Numbered from the stretch's first letter, positions 16,948 to 29,218 are shown. The stretch: 42,671 bases of DNA from Candidatus Eiseniibacteriota bacterium (GCA_016710095.1 JADJLL010000041.1:1-42671), one strand, 5' to 3'. A program made the numbers and translations. The notes: a model not told the origin generated them from the sequence alone.

Positions 16948-18080
16948 ATGTCCGAATCGAACATCCCGGAGATCACTCCCACCGAACTCGCGCGCGCGCT
17001 CGAAGCCGGCGAGCCCTGCAGCTCGTCGACGTACGCAGGCCCGAGGCGGTGAACCAGGGCCGCATCGACCTGCTGCCGCTGGAGCGCTTCGTCAACATCC
17101 TGGGATCGCAGCTGCTGGCGCGAACGAACCTGGGCGGCACGGGCATCGACCCCGAGCTGCGCACGGTCGCGGTGTGCGGGCACGGCAACTCGAGCAAGCA
17201 GGCGACCGAACACCTGCGCGCGCTGGGCGTGGACGCCGTCTCGCTGCGCGGCGGCATGGCGGCGTGGATGAACCTCGTGGTCGAGCGGGCCCTGCCCGCG
17301 CCGCGTGGGCTCGACCACCTGCTGCAGTTCGATCGCATCGGCAAGGGTTCGCTCGCCTACCTGCTCGTGCGCGGAGGCGAAGCGCTGGTCGTGGACCCGC
17401 CGCGCTTGACGGCGCCGATCACCACGGCCGCCGCGCGTCTCGGCGCGCGCATCACCGCGGTCGCCGACACGCACGTGCACGCCGACTACGTGAGCGGGGG
17501 CGAGCGCGCTGTCCCGCACGCTCGGTGTGCCCTACCACCTGCACCCGGCCGACAACGCCTATCCGTACGACGGCACGCCGGGCAAGCTCGCGATCCAGCC
17601 GCTCACCGATGGTTCGACGATCGCCATCGGTGACTGCACGGTGATCGCCGAGCACACGCCCAGCCACACGAGGGCTCGACGTGCTTTCGCGTGGGCGACG
17701 CGGCCGTGCTCACGGGCGACTTGTGTTCGTGGACTCGCTCGGCCGCCCCCCGACCTGGCGGGCCGCGCCGGCGAGTGGTGGAACTGCTGTGGCGCAGCGT
17801 CGAGCGCGCGCGCCGCGAGTGGCCCGCCGGTCTGTCGTGCTGCCGGCGACTACGAGCGAACGCGAGCGGCGACCACAGCACGCGCAACGTTCGGTTGGCG
17901 GCGCTGGGCATCCGCGACCGCGAGGCGTTCCACGCGTGGGCCACGGCCAAGTCGTCGTTCCCCGAGGCCTACCGCACGATCAAGGCGATCAACGTGCTGC
18001 TGCAGGACGTGAGCGACGCCGAAGCGGAAGTGCTCGAGGTCGGCCGCAACGAGTGCGCGGTGGTGAGCCGCCCGCAGTAG
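16948..18080 (+). pseudogene. Rhodanese / metallo-beta-lactamase fusion (persulfide-dioxygenase-like), frameshifted
   Basis: ATG 16948 (MSESNIPEITPTELARALEAG) follows GGAGG and a run of ten C. A frame change near 17012 restores QLVDVRRPEAVNQGRID, a rhodanese domain with the active-site loop VAVCGHGNSSKQA (Cys at about 17176). The second domain is metallo-beta-lactamase: ADTHVHADYVSGG (about 17464-17502), where HxHxD is kept but the usual final His is Tyr, then HTPSHT near 17655, GSTCFRVGDAAVLTGD and a C-terminal frame ending at 18080 (LGIRDREAFHAWATAK). Further frame changes fall near 17505, 17670, 17725 and 17750-17880. Intact relatives couple sulfur transfer with oxidation of persulfides. 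At least five breaks make this the most damaged gene here; real decay or poor sequence quality are both possible. Confidence 0.7.
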
Positions 18081-18201
18081 CGGCGCAGGTCCTGCGGGCG
18101 GCCGAGCCGCGTCCGGGGTATGTTTCGCGGCAGCGCTGCCGGGTTGGTTGGCGCGCGCCCGGGAGCGCAGGAAACGCTCCGGCCCCGATCACGGAGAGAG
18201 C
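18028..18201 (+). other. Leader before modular secreted protein, with a 14-bp palindrome
   Basis: The end of the upstream gene is followed by a short gap containing the perfect palindrome CGGCAGCGCTGCCG (18128-18141), about 60 bp before the next ATG. It could be an operator half-site pair. The ribosome site GGAGAGAG (18193-18200) directly precedes ATG 18202. Confidence 0.3.
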
Positions 18202-21200
18202 ATGAGCCGATCTTCCGTCGTTCGTCGATGCGTCACCGCGCTGGCGTTGCTGATTGCGTTCGCAGCACCAGCCGCGCCCTCCGCAAATGCGACCACCACC
18301 ACGGTCGCGAACTTCCGCGTCGCGCTCTGGGGCTCGCCCTCGAGCTGGGTGTTCGACTACCAGAACTGGCTCATCGAGCCGGGCAACGGCACGCTCACGC
18401 TCACCGAAGGCGCGGACAGCAACCTGGTGGTGTCGTTGGCGGTGCAGGACCGCGCATGGGCGTTCGAGTTCGTCGCACCGGGAGATCGTCGGCTGACGGC
18501 TGGGGACTACGGCACGACCGCGTGGGATCACGACGGCCCTTCGGCGTTCGCGCGCGTTCGCATCACCCTTCACGGGGGCACGATGGCCGTGCCGACACGC
18601 CTCGAGGTGCGGCGCCTGCGGCGCGCGCCCGACGGCGGGGTGCGCTCGCTGTGGGTGCGCCTGGCCGTGTTGCCGGACCCCCTCCTCGGCCTCGCCGCCG
18701 ACAGCGTGCATCCGCATCGATGCCGACACGGCGTTGTTCGTGCGCGTGCCCGGAGACGTGCGCGAGCCCGTGGGAGTACCGTTCCACGCCGAGGCGAGGG
18801 CATTTTCCCCGCAAGGCGCGGCGGCCTCCTTCACGTTGCTCGGCGGCCCGCCGGGCGCCGCACTCGTCGACCACGGTGACGGCACCGCCGCGATCGACGT
18901 ACCCGCGAATGCACTGCCCCTCGGGGACGGCACGCTTGCCCTGCGTTGCGCGACGGCCAGTGGACTCGCGGACACCGCGACCGTCGTGCTTCACGCGCTG
19001 ACTCCGGCGCGGCTGCGGATCAGTTCGTCACCTTCCGACCCGCTCGCGTGGGGCGCGCAGGTCGACGTCGACGAGCGCACCGCGATCTTCACGGCCGACT
19101 CCCAACAACCGTGGCGCGTGCGCGCGACCATCGCGGGCGACCCCGATCCGTGGACACTGGCACTCGAAGGCCCGAGCTCCGACACGCTCACCACCGGCTC
19201 CTACCCCGATGCCGAAGAGAGCTACGGCTACGGCTGGTCCGACGGGAGGCCGCGCATGCGGCTGCAACGGGGGCCATACTCCTGCTCCTTCGCATCCGGG
19301 CGTGCGTTCGACATCCGCCGGCTGCGTTTCGCGCCGGACGGCTCGGTACGCGCGCTGTGGGCGACGTTCACGCAGTCGTGCGAGGGCGCGCCGCCACTGA
19401 CCGGGGAGCTCGTGTGGAACACGGACACCGCGCTCTGGGTGCGTGCGCCGCTCACGATGCGCGCCGAGACCGGCCGCGCGGTGACGGTCGCCGCGACCGC
19501 GACCGACACACGCGGGCTCGCCGTCGACTACGCCGCCTCGCTCGCCCCGGCGGGCGCGGCGGTCGTCGACCATCACGACGGCACCGCGTCGCTCGACTGG
19601 CCCGGCGGCCCGCCCGCGCCCGGCACCTACGTGGTCACGTGGGTGGCAACGAGCGCCGACGGCCACGCCGACACGACGCACACGACGATCACCGCAGTGC
19701 GCCCGGCGCTCTTCGTGCTCGACAGTCCCGCGGGCGATCCCGTCGGCATGGTGGACACACACCTGCGCCTGAGCGGCGCCGACGGCGTCGAGTCGTCGTC
19801 GTTCACGACCGACGGCTGGGCGCTGGTGAACTTCGCGGGCGCGGGGCCCGCGCTCGAACTGCGCTTCGCCGGCCCGGTGTGCAGCCCACTGCGCGAGGGC
19901 GTCTACTCCGGTGCGAAGCTCTTCGGCCTGAACGAACGCCACGAGCCGGGGCTGGGCGTCCATCTCGAGGAACGGGTGTCCGCTCACTCGGCCACGTTTC
20001 ATGTGCGCCACCTCGAACTCGGGCCCGGCGGCGAAGTGCGATCGCTGTGGGTGACGTTCGCGCAGCGCTGCGCCGGAGGGTCGACCGTGACGACCGGCGA
20101 AGTCCGCGTCGCGGCGGACACGTCGCTCTACGTCGAAGCGCCGGCCGAGATCGTGCGCTTCCCCGGCGACTCGGTCGGCTTCGACGTGCGTGCCGTGGAC
20201 ACGCGCGGGTTGCCGATCACGCTGACCGCGGTCCAACTCCCCGCCGGCGCCGCGTTCACGCCGGGTCCGCTCGCCGGCGGCCATGTGACGTGGGCGTGCG
20301 CCGACACGATCGGCGCGGCGAGCCCGTGCGTGTTCGCTGCGCTGTCGTCGGACGGCGCGCGACACGGTGGTGACGTACGTGCGGACGTTCGCGCGCGAAC
20401 GCTGGCGCATGACGTGCCTCTCCCCCCACGACTTCATCCCCCTCGGGGGCACCCGCGACCTGCGGCAACCGGCCGGGGACTTCCTCGCGGAGGGCGCGGG
20501 CAGCGGCATGGGCGTGTCGGGGAGGGGACGGTACGAGCAATGGTGGGTGGAAATGTCGGTGCCGTACGGTCGCGCGCTCGCTCCCGGACGTACGCGGGCG
20601 CCGTGTCCCCGTGGGACCGGATCGCCCCGACGCCGATGATCAACCTGTACGACAGGTCTCGCCGGCAATGCGAAGCACGGCGCCTTCCAGATCAGCAAAC
20701 TCGCCCTCGATCCTCGGGCGTGGTGCGAACGCTGTGGATGACGTTCGAGTCGAGCCTCACGAGCGGTCCTGGGATCGTGGGCGAGATCTGCATCGGCTCG
20801 CCCGACACCACGCGTTGGTTCGAGTGGCCTGCCGACGTGTTCTGTCTTCCGGAGCAACCCGACTCGCTGACGTTGACGGCGCGCGGGGCGCTGGCCGGAG
20901 CGCCGACATGGTCGCTGCTCGCCGGCCCGCCCAGCGCGGCGATCTCCTCTTGTGCAGCGGACCGGGCATGCGTGACGTGGCCGGCGATTGCTCAGCCGGG
21001 CGATTACCGAGTCGCGGTGCTCGCCACCATCGGCGCGTTCGCCGACACGCTCGTCTCGTGGGTTCACGTCGCCGGCCCCGCGTGGCTGCGCGTCGACGCC
21101 GATTACCCGTGGACGAGCGCCAGCGGCCTGCACCACACGTTCCGCAACATCGACGCGGTGCTCACCTGCCGCAGCGCCGCAAACCACGCCATCGTCGTGA

Positions 21201-21778
21201 CGCTGAACGCGCCGGGCGCGCACGGCACCTGGACGCTCGCGCGCAGCGATCACTCGCGCATCGTGCCGGGCAGCTATCTCGTCACCGGCTCGACGCCGGC
21301 CAACAGCGTCGGCTTCATTTGGAACTCCATGGTGCGGTGCACGCGCACGGCGCGTTTCGACGTGACCGAGGCGACGTACGCGGCGAACGACTCGCTGCTC
21401 TCGTTCGCTGCGACGCTGAGTGACACGGAGTGCAACTACACGAATCCCTTCCAAGCCGAGTTTCACTTCCCCGGCGCCGGCGTGATCGCGGATGCGCCGC
21501 CCTCGGCCGTGGCACGGCTCGAGCTGTCGAGAATCGGACGCAACCCCGGCGGTCCGCCGCTCGCATTCGCGCTCACGTCCCCCGCACCGGGACCGGCGGA
21601 GTTCACGCTGGTCGACGTCGCCGGGCGCACGATCGCGAGTCGCCGGTGGAACACGCTCGTGGCCGGCCGCTCGACCGTGAAGCTCGACGAACTGCGCACG
21701 CTGTCCCCCGGATGCTATTTCGCGCGCTTCACGACCGGCGGTGCGAGTGTTTCGCGCAGCGTGGTGGTGCTTCGATAG
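18202..21778 (+). pseudogene. Secreted protein of alternating repeat modules and Ig-like domains, frameshifted
   Basis: ATG 18202 after GGAGAGAGC gives a signal peptide (MSRSSVVRRCVTALALLIAFAAPAAPSANA, abbreviated: residues 1-30). The rest is five copies of a beta-rich module of about 140 residues (roughly 18292-18700, 19005-19430, 19695-20125, 20385-20810, 21075-21480) separated by four Ig-like domains of about 85 residues. The module hallmark is a G-x-[FY]-x-[IV] strand followed by [LV]-x-P-G/D-G-x-V-R-[AST]-L-W-[AV]-T-F and G-E-[LIV], for example DIRRLRFAPDGSVRALWATF and HVRHLELGPGGEVRSLWVTF. The C-terminus (about 21510-21778) is a sorting-like Ig domain, FTLVDVAGRTIASRRW..GCYFARF. One frame change near 18700 and several in 20350-20710 interrupt it. 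I cannot match the module to a named family. Confidence 0.65.
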
Positions 21779-21823
21779 GGCGCGTCAGCGAGGGCTCGGA
21801 CGGAGAAGTCGAATGCGCGAGAA

Positions 21824-21881
21824 ACGGGCGCGGAGCCTTTCGGCACCGCGCCCGTTGGTATGTCTGCGGCCTGAAGGCCGC
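21824..21881. terminator. Two hairpins between convergent genes (terminator region)
   Basis: ACGGGCGCGG (21824-21833) pairs with CCGCGCCCGT (21846-21855), a 10-bp stem with a 12-nt loop. It is followed by a 6-bp stem GCGGCC/GGCCGC (21866-21871 and 21876-21881) with a TGAA loop. Both lie between the stop of the modular secreted protein and the stop of atpC, so they may terminate both transcripts. Confidence 0.65.
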
Positions 21882-21900
21882 GGGTGCTGCGAGCGACGTC

Positions 21901-22158
21901 TTACTTCACGTCGTCGGCCAGCACCGTCGCCTTGTTGTTCGAGACCTCGAAGAACCCGCCGCTCACCTGCCACTTCTCTTCGGCGCCACCGGCCAGGCGC
22001 GCCTTGAGCGAGCCCGCGGTGAGCGCCGTGATCAGCGCGGCGTGGTTGGCGAGCACGCCGAAGTAGCCCTCGCTGCCGGGCGCCTCGACGTATTCCACCG
22101 TGCCCTCGAACACCGCCTGCTCGGGCGTCAGGATCGAAAGCTCGAACGTTCCGGCCAT
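21901..22158 (-). CDS. atpC: F1Fo ATP synthase epsilon subunit, short form
   Basis: 85 residues. The sequence FELSILTPEQAVFEGTVEYV and GYFGVLANHAALITAL is the N-terminal beta-sandwich that contacts gamma and the c-ring. The protein stops at VLADDVK, so the C-terminal two-helix domain (about 45-50 residues in the usual 130-140-residue subunit), which can inhibit ATP hydrolysis, is absent. The stop TAA (21901-21903) is clean and followed by a terminator, so truncation by sequence error is unlikely. Short epsilons of this kind are known in Chlorobium. Last gene of the atp operon, 3 bp after atpD. Confidence 0.93.
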   Translation of the reverse strand: MAGTFELSILTPEQAVFEGTVEYVEAPGSEGYFGVLANHAALITALTAGSLKARLAGGAEEKWQVSGGFFEVSNNKATVLADDVK

Positions 22159-22161
22159 GGC

Positions 22162-23568
<1,407 letters not shown>

Positions 23569-23628
23569 CTTTGGTGCTCCTCGGGTGATCCAGCCGGCGC
23601 GCGAACTGCCCGCCAGCGCGCGTGTGGA

Positions 23629-24486
23629 TTACTTGAGCGCTTCCGCGCCGCCGACCAGTTCGGAAATCTCTCGAGTGATGGCCGCCTGACGCAGGCGGTT
23701 GCGAGTCAACGTGAGCGAGTCCACGAGTTCGCCGGCGTTCTTGCGCGCCGAGCCCATCGCGACCATTCGCGCGGAGTGCTCGGAAGCGAGCGAATCCGCG
23801 AGCGCCGCGTACAGCTTGGCGGTGGCGTAGCGCGGCAGCAGCTCGGCGAAGATCGTCTCGGCGTTCGGCTCGAAGATCGCGCCCGCGTCCGACGCCCCGT
23901 CCGCGCCGGTGTCGGCGCCGATGGGCAGGAACGTTTCGGTCGTGACCTTGCGGACGATCGCGTTCACGTAGTGCGTGTACATGATCTCGACGCGGTCCAC
24001 TTCGCCCTTCAGGTAGAGCTCGGTGAGGTCGGTCGTGATCTTGCGCGCGAGCTCGATGCTCGCCTCGCCGGGAAGGTCCGTGTACGCCGCCAGCACCGGA
24101 TACCCGCGACGGCGCAGGTAGTCGCGGCCCTTGCGGCCCACGACGACCGTCGTGATCGAGCCCGCCGGTTCCGACTTGAGCCGGGCCTCGGCGATGCGCA
24201 ACACGGCCGTGTTGTAGGTGCCGGCGAAACCGCGATCCGCCGTGATCAGGACGAGAGCGGTCTTCTTGACCTCGCGCGCCTTGAACAGCGGATGCTCGAG
24301 TTCGGCCGCGGCGCCGGACAGGTTGGCCAGCATGGCGGAGATCTTCTTGGAGTACGGCCCCGACGCCTGCGCGCGCTGATGCGCACGGCGCAGCTTCGCC
24401 GCGGCCACCATCTCCATGGCCTTGAAGATCTGCTGCATGCTCTTGGTGGCGCGGATGCGCCGCCGGAGATCCTTCAGGGAGGCCAT
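23629..24486 (-). CDS. atpG: F1Fo ATP synthase gamma subunit
   Basis: 285 residues. It forms the rotating central stalk of F1. The N-terminal helix MASLKDLRRRIRATKSMQQIFKAMEMVAAAKLRRA and the C-terminal RNRLRQAAITREISELVGGAEAL are diagnostic (the two ends pack as a coiled coil inside alpha3beta3). The middle ALVLITADRGFAGTYN is the conserved Rossmann-like part. It begins 3 bp after atpA. Length is normal, with no cyanobacterial-type insert seen. Confidence 0.97.
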   Translation of the reverse strand: MASLKDLRRRIRATKSMQQIFKAMEMVAAAKLRRAHQRAQASGPYSKKISAMLANLSGAAAELEHPLFKAREVKKTALVLITADRGFAGTYNTAVLRIAEARLKSEPAGSITTVVVGRKGRDYLRRRGYPVLAAYTDLPGEASIELARKITTDLTELYLKGEVDRVEIMYTHYVNAIVRKVTTETFLPIGADTGADGASDAGAIFEPNAETIFAELLPRYATAKLYAALADSLASEHSARMVAMGSARKNAGELVDSLTLTRNRLRQAAITREISELVGGAEALK

Positions 24487-24489
24487 GGG

Positions 24490-25998
<1,509 letters not shown>

Positions 25999-26041
25999 GG
26001 GTGCGAACCCCGATTCGTTTTGGTGATCGTGTGGCGCGTGA

Positions 26042-26614
26042 TTACACGCTGACTTCGTAGAGCTTGTTGGCGATGGCCTGCAGCAGCGTGGTCACGCTGC
26101 GATCCACGACGCGATCGCCGATGCGCACGTACGCGCCTCCGACGAGCGCCGGGTCCACCTGCGTCGTGATCGTGATCTTCTTGCCGGTCGAGCGTTCGAG
26201 CTCGCCCCGCAGACGATCGAGTTCGGCCGGAGTCAGCGGCACCGCGCTCACCACCTGCGCGCGCTGCAGACCCTTCGCCTTCTCGACCAGCGTCTCGAAG
26301 TCACGGGCGATTTCGACCATGAGGTTGAGACGCTTCTTGCGGAGCAGCAGATCGCCGAACACTTCGACCGTGCGCATCGCGCGGCCCTTGAGGGCTGCGG
26401 TCAGCACGCGGCGCTTTTCCGCCGGCGACACCTGCGGATTCGTGAGGAACGCTCCGGCCTTGCTGCCCGGCTTCACCAGCTCGGCGAGCGCCTTGAGGTC
26501 CTCGAGCGTGCGCTCGAGTTCGGGCACGAGGGTGTCCGCCCCCTTCGCCGTCTGCTTCTCGGTGAGGAGGTAGAGCGCCTTCGCGTACCGTCCGGAGACG
26601 TTGGTGTCTTTCAT
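26042..26614 (-). CDS. atpH: F1Fo ATP synthase delta subunit
   Basis: 190 residues (OSCP/delta family), which joins the peripheral stalk to the top of F1. The start SGRYAKALYLLTEKQ and the middle FLTNPQVSPAEKRRVLTAAL are typical, and the C-terminal GGAYVRIGDRVVDRSVTTLLQAI is the conserved delta signature (GG-x-x-[IV]-x-[IV]-G-D-x-V-[IL]-D-x-S). The start overlaps the atpF stop by 4 bp (ATGA). Confidence 0.96.
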   Translation of the reverse strand: MKDTNVSGRYAKALYLLTEKQTAKGADTLVPELERTLEDLKALAELVKPGSKAGAFLTNPQVSPAEKRRVLTAALKGRAMRTVEVFGDLLLRKKRLNLMVEIARDFETLVEKAKGLQRAQVVSAVPLTPAELDRLRGELERSTGKKITITTQVDPALVGGAYVRIGDRVVDRSVTTLLQAIANKLYEVSV

Positions 26615-27102
26615 CGCGCCGAGCCGACCTCGTCGATGAACTCACCGGCCAGCTTGCGCTGCGCCGGATCGTCCAGCTTGGTGCGGAGGATCTTCTCCGC
26701 GGTGCGCAGCGAGAGCGAGATCACCTGCTCCTTGACCTGCTCCTTCGCCTTCTCGCGCTCACGCGCGATCTCTTCGTCCGCGCGCTGGATCCGCTCCTGC
26801 GCCTGATGCTGCGCCTGAGCCTGGATCTCGGTCGCGACGCGCTGACCTTCGGCGACGCCCTCCTGGATCTTCTGGCGAGCCTGCGCGTCGATGTTGCGCA
26901 GCTCCTGCTCGTACTTCGCCTTCAGCTGGTCCGCATCGGCCTTGCTGCGCTTGGCCTCGTCGAACTGGCCTTCGATCTTCGCACGGCGCGCTTCGAGCCC
27001 CGCGAGGATCGGCTTCCACGCGAAGCGCGAAAGGATCGTCACGAAGACGATGAAGCCCAGGATCTGGGTGAGTACGAGTTTGATGTCGATCAAACCGTTC
27101 AT
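26611..27102 (-). CDS. atpF: F1Fo ATP synthase b subunit
   Basis: 163 residues. One N-terminal membrane helix (KLVLTQILGFIVFVTILSRFAWKPI, residues about 8-30) is followed by a long charged helix rich in Lys, Glu, Gln and Ala (for example RSKADADQLKAKYEQELRNI), the dimeric peripheral stalk. Only one b-type gene is present, so a homodimer is expected. It lies 64 bp after atpE and is coupled to atpH by a 4-bp overlap. Confidence 0.96.
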   Translation of the reverse strand: MNGLIDIKLVLTQILGFIVFVTILSRFAWKPILAGLEARRAKIEGQFDEAKRSKADADQLKAKYEQELRNIDAQARQKIQEGVAEGQRVATEIQAQAQHQAQERIQRADEEIAREREKAKEQVKEQVISLSLRTAEKILRTKLDDPAQRKLAGEFIDEVGSAR

Positions 27103-27166
27103 GAACGCTCCCGGCGCGCCGCACCCCCGATGGGGGGAAACGTGCGCGCGTCAATCGAGTGGATCG

Positions 27167-27397
27167 TCAGATCTTGCTCGAGAGGAGGAACACCGTCACG
27201 AACGCGTAGATCGTGAGCGCTTCCGCGAAGGCGCCGATGATGATCATGGCGGTCTGGATCTTGGCGGTGGCTTCCGGCTGACGGCCGATCGCCTGCATGG
27301 CGCCATTGCCGATCATGCCGAGGCCGATACCAGAACCGATGGCGGCAACGCCGACGCCGAGCGGGAGCGCGAGACCAAGAGACGCGTGGAAATCCAT
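27167..27397 (-). CDS. atpE: F1Fo ATP synthase c subunit
   Basis: 76 residues, a two-helix hairpin. Helix 1 carries the Gly-rich packing motif GVAAIGSGIGLGMIGNGAM, the loop is RQPEA, and helix 2 has the ion-carrying carboxylate Glu59 in GAFAEALTIYAFV. The residues next to Glu59 (Ala-Leu-Thr) lack the Glu-Ser/Thr plus helix-1 Gln pattern of sodium-binding rings, so proton coupling is inferred. It lies 20 bp after atpB. Confidence 0.97.
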   Translation of the reverse strand: MDFHASLGLALPLGVGVAAIGSGIGLGMIGNGAMQAIGRQPEATAKIQTAMIIIGAFAEALTIYAFVTVFLLSSKI

Positions 27398-27417
27398 CTG
27401 AGTTCTCCTCCTGTGTA

Positions 27418-28872
27418 TTAGTGGGCGTGATGCGCTTCTTCCCCGTGAGCCTCGTGACCATGGTCATGGTCGTGCGGCAGCATGAGGAGGAAGTAAATCG
27501 TGCTGAGCATGGTGAAAACCAGCGCCTGCACCGGGCTCGTGATGAGCGCGGCGAGGAACATGAAAGGCACCTGCAGCGGCAGGCCGAAGGGCAGGTGCAG
27601 CGCGGACAGCGCGGAGACGCCGAGCGTGGCGAAACCGACGAGCAGCATGTCCTCGCCGAAGATGTTTCCGAAGAGACGGCACGAGAGCGAAATGGGCTTC
27701 GCGATTTCGCCGATCAGGTGGACCGGCATCATCAGCGGCACGAGCGCCCAACCCACGACGTCGCGCGGGCTGCCGGCCATGTGGTCGAGCCAGCCGAGCA
27801 GGCCCAGTTCCTTGAAGGCCGTGAACTGTACGTAGACGAACACCGTCAGCGCCATCGCGACCGTGATGTTGAGGTTGCTGGTCGGCGAGTGCATGAACGG
27901 GATCAGCCCGAAGATGTTCATCACGTAGATGTAGACGAACAGCGTGCCGAGGAAGGGCACGAAGCGCGGGCCGTACTTGGGGCCGAGGATGCCGCAGAAG
28001 AAGTTCCACGCGTGCTCGACCCACGTCTCGACGAGCGCCTGCAGCGGACCGGGAACGTCCTTCCAGTTGTTGGCGATGGAGATCGCGACGATCGAGATGA
28101 GCACCGCGACGAACAGCGAATAGATCACGATCTCGAACTGGTGGAGGAAGTGCACCCAGCCCGGAACCGGCTGGCCCTTCTCTTCCGCGGCGTGCTCCGC
28201 CGACTTCACGATCAGCCCGAGCACGTTCTCGAAGCCCTGCGGGCCTTCGGCCTTCTCGTGCCCACCGGCGGCGTGTTCACCCGCGGCGGCTTCGGCATGC
28301 TCACCGGGCGCCGCTTCGGTCGCGTGCGCGTCGGCCGAACCTTCGGCGGGCGCGGCGTGCTCGGTCGCGTGCGTTTCCGTCTGCGCGTCCGCGCGCGTGG
28401 CACCCTGGAAGTTGGTCGACGCCCACCACGACGTGCCGACCAGCGCCAGCACGAGCACCGCGGCCTGCCACGGGCTCGCCGTCAGGCGGCGCCAGAAGGC
28501 CGACTGCAGCAGCGCGGCGGAGGCGGCCTTGAGCACCATGACGAGGAACGGGAACGTGAAGCCGGCCGCGAGCGCCGCGATCGGCAGCTTCGTCAGCAGG
28601 AACGCGCCCGCCGCGAACAACACCAGCGAACCCGCGAAGGCGAGCCCGAGGCGCTTGAACGCCGCACCGGTGCCGCGTTCGGGGCCGGTCATCGTGACCA
28701 CCACGAACTGCAGCAGGGCGAGGTTGACCAGCGACCACGCCACGCCGGCGGCGAAGCCTCCGGCGAGGGCATAGGGGGCAGCGGCCGCGACGGCAAGCGT
28801 CACGACGAGCCCGGCGACGATCGAAGAACGACGTACGCGTGCGAGGAATTCGAGTCCCATGATGGCGGCCAC
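27418..28872 (-). CDS. atpB: AtpI-like / F1Fo ATP synthase subunit a fusion with His-rich linker and tail
   Basis: 484 residues from GTG 28872, or 480 from ATG 28860 (MGLEFLARVRR); neither has a strong ribosome site. Subunit a alone is usually 230-350. Residues about 17-120 hold four hydrophobic helices like AtpI (ATP synthase subunit I), for example GGFAAGVAWSLVNLALLQF. A fifth helix (WQAAVLVLALVGTSWWA) may be the old signal or first helix of subunit a. Next is a low-complexity Ala/Glu/His linker of about 45 residues with six His. From about residue 225 it is normal subunit a: WVHFLHQFEIVIYSL, then the essential Arg in KPISLSCRLFGNIFGED. The C-terminus is also His-rich (HDHDHGHEAHGEEAHHAH, eight His). 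The product forms the proton half-channels against the c-ring; the AtpI part probably aids c-ring assembly or Mg2+ supply. Confidence 0.92.
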   Translation of the reverse strand: MAAIMGLEFLARVRRSSIVAGLVVTLAVAAAAPYALAGGFAAGVAWSLVNLALLQFVVVTMTGPERGTGAAFKRLGLAFAGSLVLFAAGAFLLTKLPIAALAAGFTFPFLVMVLKAASAALLQSAFWRRLTASPWQAAVLVLALVGTSWWASTNFQGATRADAQTETHATEHAAPAEGSADAHATEAAPGEHAEAAAGEHAAGGHEKAEGPQGFENVLGLIVKSAEHAAEEKGQPVPGWVHFLHQFEIVIYSLFVAVLISIVAISIANNWKDVPGPLQALVETWVEHAWNFFCGILGPKYGPRFVPFLGTLFVYIYVMNIFGLIPFMHSPTSNLNITVAMALTVFVYVQFTAFKELGLLGWLDHMAGSPRDVVGWALVPLMMPVHLIGEIAKPISLSCRLFGNIFGEDMLLVGFATLGVSALSALHLPFGLPLQVPFMFLAALITSPVQALVFTMLSTIYFLLMLPHDHDHGHEAHGEEAHHAH

Positions 28873-28886
28873 GCGCGACCCGAAGG

Positions 28887-29141
28887 TCAGCGGCGCTTGT
28901 CGCCCTCCTCTTCAGCCTGCACTCGGCGGATGATGAAGTAGGTTTCGCGTCCGGCAGCGATGAATCCCAGCACCAGTCCGACGAAGGAGAGCCAAGGTGC
29001 GGTCCTGAAACGCTCATCCGCGAACCTGCCCAGGAAGAATCCCACCAGCGGGGAAACCAGGAGCAGGGTCGGGATAGCGAGCAGCAGGCTGGCAGACCGA
29101 AGACCGGATTCGTCGGGCTTCGGGTTGCGCTTGGGTTCCAT
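28887..29141 (-). CDS. atpZ: AtpZ-like protein (ATPase gene 1 family)
   Basis: 84 residues from ATG 29141 (MEPKRNPKPDESGLR). It has two membrane helices: LLLAIPTLLLVSPLVGFFLG, and WLSFVGLVLGFIAAGRETY, joined by RFADERFRTAP. This pattern (G-x-x-[LI]-G-x-x-x-D, then G-x-x-x-G-F) fits the small AtpZ/PF09527 family that opens many atp operons and works with AtpI, reportedly in Mg2+/Ca2+ transport and ATP synthase assembly. Here it precedes the AtpI-containing atpB by 14-26 bp. A longer frame upstream (to 29234) lacks similarity and was not used. Confidence 0.85.
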   Translation of the reverse strand: MEPKRNPKPDESGLRSASLLLAIPTLLLVSPLVGFFLGRFADERFRTAPWLSFVGLVLGFIAAGRETYFIIRRVQAEEEGDKRR

Positions 29142-29218
29142 GCTGCACGCCCCGGTGAAAGTTTTTACAAGCCACCGCACGACTCGCGCGAGTGCGTGGG
29201 TCGGAAATGGCGCGGGCA

